In this document: positions 12,801 to 26,350 of the stretch, in pieces
Numbering within the stretch: position 1 is the stretch's first letter
How the letters are laid out: each line of letters starts with the position of its first letter
Source: Oncomelania hupensis
Taxonomy: Eukaryota; Mollusca; Gastropoda; Littorinimorpha; Pomatiopsidae
Direction: 5' to 3'
Assembly: GCA_036898135.1 (NCBI GenBank)
Contig: CM072523.1
Span: 3,603,959-3,667,958, forward strand
Length of the DNA: 64,000 nucleotides
Notes under the pieces: generated by a model
The model's input: the letters and a program-made list of their open reading frames with translations, nothing else
What the model was told of the DNA's origin: nothing
Database searches by the model: none
Made by a program: the position numbers and the translations under genes

Positions 12801-15800
12801 TGTATAGATCTACATAGGGATTGTAACTACATATATCTTGCCTAACAACACTTTGATGTTTTCCAATAGCTGGCTGCACTGTTGTAGACTATTTTTACCA
12901 GGGATTGTATAGATCTACATAGGGATTGTACTACATATATCTTGCCTAACAACACTTTGATGTTTTCCAATAGCTGGCTGCACTGTTGTAGACTATTTTT
13001 ACCAGGGATTGTATAGATCTACATAGGGATTTCTACATATATCTTGCCTAACAACACTTTGATGTTTTCCAATAGCTGGCTGCACTGTTGTAGACTATTT
13101 TTACCAGGGATTGTATAGATCTACATAGGGATTGTAACTACATATCTTGCCTAACAACACTTTGATGTTTTCCAATAGCTGGCTGCACTGTTGTAGACTA
13201 TTTTTACCAGGGATTGTATAGATCTACATAGGGATTTCTACATATATCTTGCCTAACAACACTTTGATGTTTTCCAATAGCTGGCTGCACTGTTGTAGAC
13301 TATTTTTACCAGGGATTGTATAGATCTACATAGGGATTGTAACTACATATATCTTGCCTAACAACACTTTGATGTTTTCCAATAGCTGGCTGCACTGTTG
13401 TAGACTATTTTTACCAGGGATTGTATAGATCTACATAGGGATTGTAACTACATATATCTTGCCTAACAACACTTTGATGTTTTCCAATAGCTGGCTGCAC
13501 TGTTGTAGACTATTTTTACCAGGGATTGTATAGATCTACATAGGGATTGTAACTACATATATCTTGCCTAACAACACTTTGATGTTTTCCAATAGCTGGC
13601 TGCACTGTTGTAGACTATTTTTACCAGGGATTGTATAGATCTACATAGGGATTGTAACTACATATATCTTGCCTAACAACACTTTGATGTTTTCCAACAG
13701 CTGGCTGCACTGTTGTAGACTATTTTTACCAGGGATTGTATAGATCTACATAGGGATTGTAACTACATATATCATGCCTAACAACACTTTGATGTTTTCC
13801 AATAGCTGGCTGCACTGTTGTAGACTATTTTTACCAGGGATTGTATAGATCTACATAGGGATTGTAACTACATATATCTTGCCTAACAACACTTTGATGT
13901 TTTCCAACAGCTGGCTGCACTGTTGTAGACTATTTTTACCAGGGATTGTATAGATCTACATAGGGATTTCTACATATATCTTGCCTAACAACACTTTGAT
14001 GTTTTCCAACAGCTGGCTGCACTGTTGTAGACTATTTTTACCAGGGATTGTATAGATCTACATAGGGATTGTAACTACATATATCTTGCCTAACAACACT
14101 TTGATGTTTTCCAATAGCTGGCTGCACTGTTGTAGACTATTTTTACCAGGGATTGTATAGATCTACATAGGGATTTCTACATATATCTTGCCTAACAACA
14201 CTTTGATGTTTTTCCAACAGCTGGCTGCACTGTTGTAGACTATTTTTACCAGGGATTGTATAGATCTACATAGGGATTGTAACTACATATATCTTGCCTA
14301 ACAACACTTTGATGTTTTCCAACAGCTGGCTGCACTGTTGTAGACTATTTTTACCAGGGATTGTATAGATCTACATAGGGATTTCTACATATATCTTGCC
14401 TAACAACACTTTGATGTTTTCCAACAGCTGGCTGCACTGTTGTAGACTATTTTTACCAGGGATTGTATAGATCTACATAGGGATTGTAACTACATATATC
14501 TTGCCTAACAACACTTTGATGTTTTCCAATAGCTGGCTGCACTGTTGTAGACTATTTTTACCAGGGATTGTATAGATCTACATAGGGATTTCTACATATA
14601 TCTTGCCTAACAACACTTTGATGTTTTCCAATAGCTGGCTGCACTGTTGTAGACTATTTTTACCAGGGATTGTATAGATCTACATAGGGATTGTAACTAC
14701 ATATATCTTGCCTAACAACACTTTGATGTTTTCCAACAGCTGGCTGCACTGTTGTAGACTATTTTTACCAGGGATTGTATAGATCTACATAGGGATTGTA
14801 ACTACATATATCTTGCCTAACAACACTTTGATGTTTTCCAATAGCTGGCTGCACTGTTGTAGACTATTTTTACCAGGGATTGTATAGATCTACATAGGGA
14901 TTTCTACATATATCTTGCCTAACAACACTTTGATGTTTTCCAATAGCTGGCTGCACTGTTGTAGACTATTTTTACCAGGGATTGTATAGATCTACATAGG
15001 GATTGTAACTACATATATCTTGCCTAACAACACTTTGATGTTTTCCAATAGCTGGCTGCACTGTTGTAGACTATTTTTACCAGGGATTGTATAGATCTAC
15101 ATAGGGATTTCTACATATATCTTGCCTAACAACACTTTGATGTTTTCCAACAGCTGGCTGCACTGTTGTAGACTATTTTTACCAGGGATTGTATAGATCT
15201 ACATAGGGATTGTAACTACATATATCTTGCCTAACAACACTTTGATGTTTTCCAATAGCTGGCTGCACTGTTGTAGACTATTTTTACCAGGGATTGTATA
15301 GATCTACATAGGGATTGTAACTACATATATCTTGCCTAACAACACTTTGATGTTTTCCAACAGCTGGCTGCACTGTTGTAGACTATTTTTACCAGGGATT
15401 GTATAGATCTACATAGGGATTTCTACATATATCATGCCTAACAACACTTTGATGTTTTCCAACAGCTGGCTGCACTGTTGTAGACTATTTTTACCAGGGA
15501 TTGTATAGATCTACATAGGGATTGTAACTACATATATCATGCCTAACAACACTTTGATGTTTTCCAATAGCTGGCTGCACTGTTGTAGACTATTTTTACC
15601 AGGGATTGTATAGATCTACATAGGGATTTCTACACATATATCTTGCCTAACAACACTTTGATGTTTTCCAATAGCTGGCTGCACTGTTGTAGACTATTTT
15701 TACCAGGGATTGTATAGATCTACATAGGGATTTCTACATATATCTTGCCTAACAACACTTTGATGTTTTCCAATAGCTGGCTGCACTGTTGTAGACTATT

Positions 15801-18556
15801 TTTACCAGGGATTGTATAGATCTACATAGGGATTGTAACTACATATATCATGCCTAACAACACTTTGATGTTTTCCAATAGCTGGCTGCACTGTTGTAGA
15901 CTATTTTTACCAGGGATTGTATAGATCTACATAGGGATTGTAACTACATATATCTTGCCTAACAACACTTTGATGTTTTCCAATAGCTGGCTGCACTGTT
16001 GTAGACTATTTTTACCAGGGATTGTATAGATTGTATAGATCTACATAGGGATTGTAACTACATATCTTGCCTAACAACACTTTGATGTTTTCCAATAGCT
16101 GGCTGCACTGTTGTAGACTATTTTTACCAGGGATTGTATAGATCTACATAGGGATTGTAACTACATATATCTTGCCTAACAACACTTTGATGTTTTCCAA
16201 TAGCTGGCTGCACTGTTGTAGACTATTTTTACCAGGGATTGTATAGATCTACATAGGGATTTCTACATATATCTTGCCTAACAACACTTTGATGTTTTCC
16301 AATAGCTGGCTGCACTGTTGTAGACTATTTTTACCAGGGATTGTATAGATCTACATAGGGATTGTAACTACATATATCTTGCCTAACAACACTTTGATGT
16401 TTTCCAATAGCTGGCTGCACTGTTGTAGACTATTTTTACCAGGGATTGTATAGATCTACATAGGGATTGTAACTACATATATCTTGCCTAACAACACTTT
16501 GATGTTTTCCAACAGCTGGCTGCACTGTTGTAGACTATTTTTACCAGGGATTGTATAGATCTACATAGGGATTTCTACATATATCTTGCCTAACAACACT
16601 TTGATGTTTTCCAACAGCTGGCTGCACTGTTGTAGACTATTTTTACCAGGGATTGTATAGATCTACATAGGGATTGTAACTACATATATCTTGCCTAACA
16701 ACACTTTGATGTTTTCCAATAGCTGGCTGCACTGTTGTAGACTATTTTTACCAGGGATTGTATAGATCTACATAGGGATTTCTACACATATATCTTGCCT
16801 AACAACACTTTGATGTTTTCCAATAGCTGGCTGCACTGTTGTAGACTATTTTTACCAGGGATTGTATAGATCTACATAGGGATTTCTACATATATCTTGC
16901 CTAACAACACTTTGATGTTTTCCAATAGCTGGCTGCACTGTTGTAGACTATTTTTACCAGGGATTGTATAGATCTACATAGGGATTTCTACATATATCTT
17001 GCCTAACAACACTTTGATGTTTTCCCAATAGCTGGCTGCACTGTTGTAGACTATTTTTACCAGGGATTGTATAGATCTACATAGGGATTGTACTACATAT
17101 ATCTTGCCTAACAACACTTTGATGTTTTCCAATAGCTGGCTGCACTGTTGTAGACTATTTTTACCAGGGATTGTATAGATCTACATAGGGATTTCTACAT
17201 ATATCATGCCTAACAACACTTTGATGTTTTCCAACAGCTGGCTGCACTGTTGTAGACTATTTTTACCAGGGATTATATAGATCTACATAGGGATTGTAAC
17301 TACATATATCTTGCCTAACAACACTTTGATGTTTTCCAACAGCTGGCTGCACTGTTGTAGACTATTTTTACCAGGGATTGTATAGATCTACATAGGGATT
17401 TCTACATATATCATGCCTAACAACACTTTGATGTTTTCCAATAGCTGGCTGCACTGTTGTAGACTATTTTTACCAGGGATTGTATAGATCTACATAGGGA
17501 TTGTACTACATATATCTTGCCTAACAACACTTTGATGTTTTCCAACAGCTGGCTGCACTGTTGTAGACTATTTTTACCAGGGATTGTATAGATCTACATA
17601 GGGATTTCTACATATATATCTTGCCTAACAACACTTTGATGTTTTCCAACAGCTGGCTGCACTGTTGTAGACTATTTTTACCAGGGATTGTATAGATCTA
17701 CATAGGGATTTCTACATATATCTTGCCTAACAACACTTTGATGTTTTCCAATAGCTGGCTGCACTGTTGTAGACTATTTTTACCAGGGATTGTATAGATC
17801 TACATAGGGATTTCTACATATATCTTGCCTAACAACACTTTGATGTTTTCCAACAGCTGGCTGCACTGTTGTAGACTATTTTTACCAGGGATTGTATAGA
17901 TCTACATAGGGATTGTAACTACATATATCATGCCTAACAACACTTTGATGTTTTCCAATAGCTGGCTGCACTGTTGTAGACTATTTTTACCAGGGATTGT
18001 ATAGATCTACATAGGGATTGTAACTACATATATCATGCCTAACAACACTTTGATGTTTTCCAATAGCTGGCTGCACTGTTGTAGACTATTTTTACCAGGG
18101 ATTGTATAGATCTACATAGGGATTTCTACATATATCTTGCCTAACAACACTTTGATGTTTTCCAATAGCTGGCTGCACTGTTGTAGACTATTTTTTTACC
18201 AGGGATTATATAGATCTACATAGGGATTGTAACTACATATATCTTGCCTAACAACACTTTGATGTTTTCCAATAGCTGGCTGCACTGTTGTAGACTATTT
18301 TTACCAGGGATTGTATAGATCTACATAGGGATTGTAACTACATATATCTTGCCTAACAACACTTTGATGTTTTCCAATAGCTGGCTGCACTGTTGTAGAC
18401 TATTTTTTTTACCAGGGATTGTACCTACTTATCTTGCCTAACATTTTCATGTTTCCCAGTAGCTGGCTGCACTGTTGTTACAAGCTATTTTTACCAGAGA
18501 GGGTAACTACATATCTTGCCTAACACTTTCAAGTTTCATGTTTCCCAATAACTGGT
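6889..18556. repeat. Large satellite array, ~102-105 bp unit, ~110 copies
   Basis: A head-to-tail array of one unit fills about 11.7 kb. Each unit contains TGTTGTAGACTATTTTTACC, then ATAGATCTACATAGGG, a variable TTTCTA or TTGTAACTA segment, then CATATATCTTGCCTAACAAC and TTTGATGTTTTCCAAYAGCTG. TTTCTA units are 102 bp and TTGTAACTA units are 105 bp; shorter variants lack AT after CATAT. Most copies differ only by small indels or single bases, which points to recent amplification or homogenisation. The first units (6.9-8.6 kb) have more indels, and the final units (18400-18556) are clearly degenerate. No long ORF crosses the array. Each unit carries AGATCT, so a BglII-type ladder is expected. 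Confidence 0.97.
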
Positions 18557-18955
18557 TGGATGGCGGGGTGGCCTCGTGGTGCAGTGGATAAGTCGCCGGT
18601 TTCCTATGCCGAAGGTCGCGGGTTCGATTCCCGCAAGGGGCGAACGTATGTGACTTAGGTACGAGACTATTGAGGTCACCGAGGGTTTTCTCCGGGCACT
18701 CCGGTTTCCTCCCTCCCTTCAATAATGTTACAGGACGCAGTCAATATAAAAATTTCAAAAATAAAAATTCGATTTTCTTTCCGCCTTCTAATAGCGATCT
18801 CCCTGCCTTTACACCACCTGTTTGAGTGATGGATATGTGTTTGGTGTGTGTGAGGGTGGATGAGACAGGTGAGCGTGTATGTTGGTATAGATCGCCGCAC
18901 TTTGAGCCTGAATGATTTGGGGAAAAGCGTGTATAGCATCCTGTATTATGTATGC
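18557..18955 (+). mobile_element. tRNA-headed SINE, family S2
   Basis: The tRNA-like head has a good A-box (TGGTGCAGTGGATAAGTCG) and B-box (GGGTTCGATTCCC). A block reading GAGGGTTTTCTCCGGGCACT follows, then a variable tail ending near TAGCATCCTG. A degenerate copy at 62690-62960 shares the central block and tail. The insertion adjoins the decayed end of the satellite array. The head looks closest to tRNA-Arg, but this is only an impression from the anticodon region. Confidence 0.78.
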
Positions 18956-19475
18956 ACATATTTTTTGCGGTATTGAAGTATGGACTACTTGCTAGACAGG
19001 GTTGCATGCTTACTATAGTACAGCTACATAAAGCCAAAGTCAAGATAAGACGTTCAAGTTCAGTTAACATGTAAACATTTTATTTTAACTGAAATGCTGT
19101 TGGATCAGACCACTCCTTACTTTTTTTTTTACATTTTAAATACGTGACTTGAATCACTCTTCTTCTTCTTCTTGAGTTAAGAAGCCACAATCAATACATG
19201 GATTCCTTTGGTGCTGTCGGTTGTCACTAGAGGGTTGCTGTGTTTTCCGTGGTGTGATGGAGGAAACAACAGCAAAAGAAAAAACTATAATAATCTGAAG
19301 CTAGTTGCTGGAGGCATCTCTTTAGTTTAGGTGTGAGGTATGTGTGTTATATAAATCTATGTACGTATACATGTATCAATAGATGGATGGATGGATATGG
19401 ATGTATGTATGACATATATATGTATTAGTAGTAGTAGTAGTAGTAGTAGTATGATTATTATTATTTTTTTTTATT

Positions 19476-19534
<59 letters not shown>

Positions 19535-21242
19535 CATCATATTGGTTTTTATGGAAAATTAATTTATTTTTAAATGACAATTAAGGCTTATTAAGTTTAT
19601 CAAGCCTTCATGATTTGCCATAACGTATTAAACATATTGAATTTTATGGAAAATTAGTTACTTTGGAAAATAGCATTTAAGTTTATTAAGTCTTATGAAC
19701 TCGTAGAGCATGCAGCCTAGGTGCTACCACCCAGATCGGGGTTATTTATGTTTGGATTTCGCAATGCTACTGTAATCACGCCATGCTGGGCTAACATGGC
19801 TCACAGTCACAATGTCATTGATCTGTGAAGCTCCGGCTGATTCAGACATCATTAGACTCAAGCTCTTATCTCTGGTAATAGATTAAGTACTACATATATG
19901 CAAACGCTTGACCCTGATTAGGATTTTGAAACTCTAAAACCACATCAGAATAACCCTCACATTCTTACCTCATATTGTAGACCGATGTTTGAGTCACTTA
20001 GTTCAGCTTTATCTGGCTATGTCATGTCACTGTGTTACTTTTTAATTGATACATTTGTATAATTATTGACTTATTCATGCCATGCAGTCTTTTAAGCTAA
20101 AATGTCGATGGTTCTCTGATTAGCATTTTAAAAAGTATTTCCTGATTGTACGTGTTGTGTTGTTGTTTTTGAACTTGTTGTGTGTGTATGTAACTTTTGC
20201 TCACCTTTATCTGGTTATGTCACTATGATTAACGTTATTTATAGTAAATTATACGTAATAGACTTATGATGAGATTCTATTTACAGCTTTGCTGCGTTTG
20301 GTTGAGATTGTTGTTGTTGTTGTGGATGTGGTTGTTGTGGTTGTTGTTATTATGATAACTCACAGACTTGTAAACGGTATAGCTAATGGGACCATTTCTA
20401 TTTGTTTCAAGTACTAACCATGGGCTTAGTGTTGGGCTTTGCTGTTTTCAGTGTAAAGTATTGCATTGAGTGAGGAGAGCACAGGTGTGTTTCAAATGTG
20501 ATTTTTATTATGTTTAAAATGTTATCCATAAAACTGATCCTTGTAATGCCTGACTGGAGTAGTGAATTTAGTTTTTGTGCTACAATATCACTATTATAAT
20601 TATAACCCTGTGACGTATGCTTTGTAATGCCCTTTGATAACAAGGCATGCAATTGCTTGGAAAGATGAAAGCGGATTATCGTTAATTCTTTATGTACATT
20701 CATCTTAAATGTGACTGTGTATTCTTGACGGATATGATTTTAAAATGGATTATTGGGAATTCTTCATGTATATGAATTTAAAATGGGATTCTGCGCCTGC
20801 TGTGATTCCTTTTTGGGTGACGAAGATGTATTGTATTGTATTGTTTTGAATAGTGTCTGTATGTGACGTGTATGTTTTGAAAGAAAGTTTAGAAAACTGG
20901 ATAAACAGTATGTTTTTTTCACCATCACTAGTAATGAAGCGCATAGTGTCGATGTCATGTGTATAGTGATTGCTTTGGTTTGAAAGGAACAAGTTTTAGA
21001 ATTTAATCAATGACCAAGGAAATTCTCCCAGCTGGAGTCAAGGGAATGTATATATATATAAGAATTGTGTTTTATAAATTTGCTTGCAGGACTTGCGAGT
21101 GCTTACACCATTTGTAAAATGTCAAATATATGTCAATAAATGTTGATTGTAAATAATTTGTTATTTTAATGGATTTTACTTATTTGGTATTAAATATTTT
21201 ACAGACAAATGCTGATTTGAAGTGATTTCGTATCTGTTACAG
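18956..21242. other. Presumed 5' flank or first intron of the scramblase gene
   Basis: No coding exon was recognised. (GTA)n and (TTA)n microsatellites lie at 19425-19540. TATCTGTTACAG at 21231-21242 is a good splice acceptor just upstream of the first coding exon, which suggests a noncoding 5' UTR exon somewhere upstream. I could not place that exon or a promoter. Confidence 0.35.
19425..19540. repeat. (GTA)n and (ATT)n microsatellites
   Basis: Runs of TAG/GTA triplets are followed by a long ATT/TTA run. The ORF through this block is poly-Ser then poly-Tyr and is spurious. Confidence 0.9.
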
Positions 21243-21322
21243 ATTAGCAGTTCTTGTATTGTCGTTTGAGGGCCCACAATCCACTAGTTGACTACCCCGT
21301 CACCTACAGTTGTCAGATCACC

Positions 21323-21416
21323 ATGAGTAATCCAGCGTACCCTCCAATGCCTGTGGCAGCTCAGCCGCAGCCTGTGGGTCAGCCCGGTCAGCCCTTCGCC
21401 ATGCAGCCTATGCCAG
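21323..21416 (+). CDS. PLSCR: Scramblase coding exon 1
   Basis: It starts at the first in-frame ATG (MSNPAYPPMP); no in-frame ATG lies between the upstream acceptor at 21242 and 21323. It encodes the Pro/Gln-rich head and ends CCAG|GTCA in phase 1. Confidence 0.92.
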
Positions 21417-24400
21417 GTCAATGGGAGGCAGTGTTGATTGATGTATTGACTTAACCCTTCTTATATAGCGCTTTTGATGATCAAGGCACTGTCCCATACA
21501 ATATCTACCTCAAGATCCCTGAGCCACCCACTTCCTGGCTTACATTAGTGATTACATTACATGGTTATTGCTTTAGGTCCAGCGGACTCTTCCCAGCCAA
21601 ATCAGGACCAGAGAAGTGAAAGAGGACTCACCCCTGATCCGTATAAAAGATCTGCCGAAACAACCCTAGTGGTAACACTGAAGGCAATCTACCAGCCGGT
21701 CACTTTACAAAAAAGACATCCCACGCAGGGGACGCTGAGGCTATACTCTTAATTTATCAAACCCCCGTTTACAAAAACCAAATAGAATACAAACATTACT
21801 ATACAATATCAACAAAACACATACATATAAAATGTCTACATTGCTAAATAATAACATCATAGGAAGCCCCAGTGACCATTTGGTAGAAAACGTCCAACAT
21901 TCCAAAGCTGATCCAACAGACCTCATACACAAATGAAAAGTATTGTCTTGGGAAGCCCCAGTGACCATTTGGCAGAAAGCGTCTAATATTCTTAAGCTGA
22001 TCCAACAGACCTCACACACAAACGAGGAGTTTTGTCCCGGAAGAGTTTTCAAGAAAAAAGGTAGGTAACTGGTCTAGCGAAGAAGATAGTATAGTAGATT
22101 GATAGAACAGAGTAGGAATGAGAAAGAACAAAGGAGAAAGGCCCTTCCTGCTTTAAAGGCCTTTGAGACGTGAACATGCTTCATCATGTTTTGTGGCAGG
22201 CAAAGGACATGCTTGTCACAGATCCCCACATAACCACATTTGAACTCATGTTGACCCTTGTGCGCAAACCTGTGCCTCCATAGAGTAATTCCTGTTTTAT
22301 TCTGTGCACTGCTGAAGGTGTGTCCACTGTGACCAATCAGAATGCTCGGATGCAAAACGTCCCCATTAGGCAACCAATGAAAAACAATGCCACTTTCATT
22401 TGTTGATTCGGTCGGTCCATTTATTCTTTTGACTCCTCCTTTCCTTGAGATAATTGTTGCTGTAGTATTGGTGAATTAGTGAGGGCTGGGGATTAAAACC
22501 TTGCTGTTTTGGGGTGCTACAAGAACAACGCCAACAGCAGCTGCTGATACAGCTAGTTTGCATTTTCTATCAAAAACAAACGGAAGCCATTTTGCTGCTA
22601 TGCAGTCAAAGTCACATTGCAGGCGATGCATTGCTGTGTCTGAACACAACAGACAAGCAAAGCATTGCCTTCAATGCTTGCTACCTTTGCCTGCAACGAA
22701 ACATATTGATGTCTAAAAAGGCCTATAGGGACGTGGTCTGAAACCCAAAAAACAGCTCCATCCTGGACTAACAGGGAAGGAGGGAGTGGGGGGTGAGGAG
22801 AGGGAGGAGAGTATGGGCTTGGTGCTGGCTGGTGGTATTGATATAGCCGGCACTCACCTGTCATGAAGGTCAAGATCTTTAAAGTCCCTGCATGGAATGC
22901 GTGCCTGCACAAATTAAGACCTTGGTTTATACTCTTATCTGAAGAAGTAGGGGAGCAGTGTCCCAAGGTCATGTTTTTTGTGGGTTTTTTTCTCTGCTGC
23001 ATGAGGTTAGTATGAAATATATTACATTTGTACCTTCTGCAAAGCCCAAATCTCACCAGTGTGTTCATTTAATCATATATTATTGTTTTTTTGTTTTGTT
23101 TTTAGTTTGTTTTTTCTCAATGTGTGTGGCAGTGATGTCCCGAGGCCTCGGACATCGGTCATGGTCCGATTCGTTTGGAAAATGACCGAATGCAAACACC
23201 TGTGTCCCGTCAAATGTCCGAATCTATTGCGAAATTAGCGGTCATTGTCCGATAGTATTATGACTAGAGCGGTCACTGCAAGAAACATCTGTACAAACTG
23301 GAGTGTTAAAGCCGTTAAAACGAGTTTGAATAGTGGACAATGCTAGTTTTTATCACTCTTTAGTACATTCCGTCGAACAACAAAAGGGCCGCAACTCTCG
23401 ACACTTTTGAAAGGGAAATAACTGACACCATGCTTCCTCTGCAACGATCTTACTACGCTCAAAATGCCGCCGATACATAATACATTTTTAAACTGTTTAC
23501 ACAACAGATTTTTTGTTTTACTTTAATCATATTTATTCTCAGTCACTGTCCTCTAAGGAAGCACCATTAATCGGTTCGCTTCACAATCTGAATGTCCTAT
23601 TGCTTTTATGTAGTCAGGACATGATGTCCGATTAGTTTTATGATTTAGGACATTTTGTCCTATTGCCCTCTAATCCTAGGAACACCACTGGTGTGGTGTG
23701 CATTTTTTTAAAAAACTTCCTTTTCTTGCTAATTCACAATGGGCTGTATGAATCCTCCATGTGAAGGTTTTTACTGGAATATTCAAATATATTCAGCACT
23801 GTCGCAAAGCACTTTTCCATGTCCTTGGACAATGCCTTTAAATATCATAATGATAATAAAAGTTTGTGCTGACTTGACCTGACCTAGCCTCTGCTGCAGG
23901 TCAGCCACCAGCTGCTGGATGGGGCACTGCTCCTCAGGCTGCTCCACCGGCCAACTGCCCTCCTGGTCTGGAGTATCTGGCATCCGTAGACCAGGTGCTG
24001 GTGAAGCAGAAGATGGAGGCTCTGGAAGGTTTGTTATAACATTTTGTCTTCTGTTTGTTTTTCATTTCTTTCCCTCCCCCCTCCCCCCTACCTTCCCCCT
24101 TAATCCTTTCAAGTTTCATGTATTCTTCTTTTTTTATTTTGTGTTCTTATTTTCTTCTCTTTTTTTTTCATTCCTTCCGCCCCCCGAAAGATAAAACAAT
24201 CAAAAAGCACTTGCACCAATTGTTTTAATATATTTTAAATATTATATGAACTTAGGTATTTCATTTTTGTACTGTTTCCAAACTGGTCTTACTTTTATTA
24301 AGTAAACATCAAGTTAATGATATTGACAGGTAGTCTTCAGAGTCGGCCTTATTTTCCCCGAAATTCTGCAGTTGAAATTGAGCCACCCTATTTTGGAAAA

Positions 24401-26144
24401 GAAAGAGGAAAAGAAAGAGAAAACAAAGATAAAAGAGATAAATGTTATTATAAAATGTTGAATGAAATGTGCTTTATTATCGCTGTCATTTTAACGATGG
24501 ACTTTTATTTTAGCGTTCACCGGATTTGAAACAAACAACAAGTATGAAATTCTCAACTCTGTGGGTCAGCGTGTGTATATGGCAGTGGAAGGTAACTAAA
24601 ACAATCCCTTTAGCTTTTTGCTTTTTCAGTTTCTTTGAACGTAACTTTTAGACTACGCGCATTGAGCTGATTTTAGGAAATGCACTATTTAGAAATTGTA
24701 ACTTATTATTATTATTAGTAGTATTAGTATTATCTGGAGAGGAAGAAGAACTTAAACAGCTGGTCCAGAGGCTTGAAACCACCTCCAGAGTCTATGGAAT
24801 GGAAATAAGTGCAGAGAAGGCCAAAATGATGACCAACAACACCAATGGCATCAACATGGACATCAAAGTCCAAGGCCAATTCCTCAACATGGTGCAAACC
24901 TTCAGATATTTAGGAGCCATTGTATCAGACAATGGGTCCCGACAGAAAGTCCTCTCCAGGATCGCACAAACAATTGCTGCCCTGGCAAGGTTGAAGCCCA
25001 TTCGAAAAGACAAGACCATCAGTCTACGTTCTAAGGTAAGGCTGCTGCGCTCCCTTGTCATCTCCATCTTCCTATACGCTTGTGAAACATGGACCCTCAC
25101 AGCAGATCTACAACGAAGAATACAAAGCATGAAAATGAGGTGCTACAGAAGACTCCTGGGCATTTTCTATGCCCTGTACATCCCCAATGACGAAGTCCGA
25201 CAGACCATCATACAAGCCATTGGACAACACGATGACCTGCTCACAGTGATGAAGAAACTGAAACTCCGATGGTATGGCCATGTCACCAGATCATCAGGCC
25301 TTTCAAAGACCATCCTACAAGGCACAGTGCAAGGAGGTAGAAGAAGAGGGAGACCGAAAAAGAGGTGGGAGGACAACATTCGAGAATGGGCTGGCTTGAC
25401 ACTGAGCGAAGCCATCAGGGTTACTGAGGACAGAGAAAGATGGAGTACGCTGGTTAAACGGTCTGTGGTGCCCCAACGACCTTCGAGTTACGGGATAAGA
25501 TAGGATTATTATTATTATTATAAACCCCCTTGACTGCTTATGACGAGATAAGTCATAATACAGTTGTGTGACAAAAAATGCCAATGATGTGTTATCTCGC
25601 TATCATCATTGTGACGTGTTTTTTTTCTCGGTACAGTTAACAAACTGTCAGCCAAAGAAATACACCCAATTGGAAAGCTCAGAACATTAGCTGTTTAACA
25701 GTGGTAAGCTAGGTATGACAACCCTTTTCATTGGCTAGTGATGACCCGCCCCTCTCCATTCACAGGCCCGTAAAGCTGATCTATGTGCTAAACAGGGACA
25801 TGGACGAAAAGGACGTTGTACCGCTCACCCACACATACAAATAAACAAATACGATGTGATTGCCTCCCTCTCTTTTCTCACTCTCTCTTATGAGGACTAA
25901 AAGTAAAGTAAATAAATAAATATTGTTTTAAAAACAAGTAAAAAATACTTTTTTCACATTTCCTTTTTCCATGTAGCGTATTGGTGTAGAAAGTTTAATG
26001 ACCTTTCAGAAATGTAGAAGTGTTACCCGGTTATTTCTATTACTGTTCATGCTACAATGTTTTTGTCATTTGTTCACAATCATGAGCCACATTTGCTTGG
26101 TAAATGGATGTAACTCAGGGCAATCCTCCATTGAAAGCAGAAAG

Positions 26145-26182
<38 letters not shown>

Positions 26183-26309
26183 TATTATTATTATTGTTGT
26201 TATTATTATTATTATTATTATTGTTGTTATTATTATTGTTATTATTATTATTATAATTATTTTTATCATTATTATAATTAGTATAATTAATATTATTATT
26301 GTTGTTATA

Positions 26310-26350
<41 letters not shown>

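Noticed and set aside
6889..18556. CRISPR array or gene-like tandem repeat
   Set aside because: Units are contiguous, without unique spacers, in a eukaryotic context with no cas genes; it is a satellite.
18560..18645. Functional tRNA gene
   Set aside because: It is joined to a SINE central block and tail that recur at 62690-62960.
21254..21322. Scramblase start upstream of 21323
   Set aside because: The frame is open there but has no ATG, and a splice acceptor ends at 21242, so this is 5' UTR.
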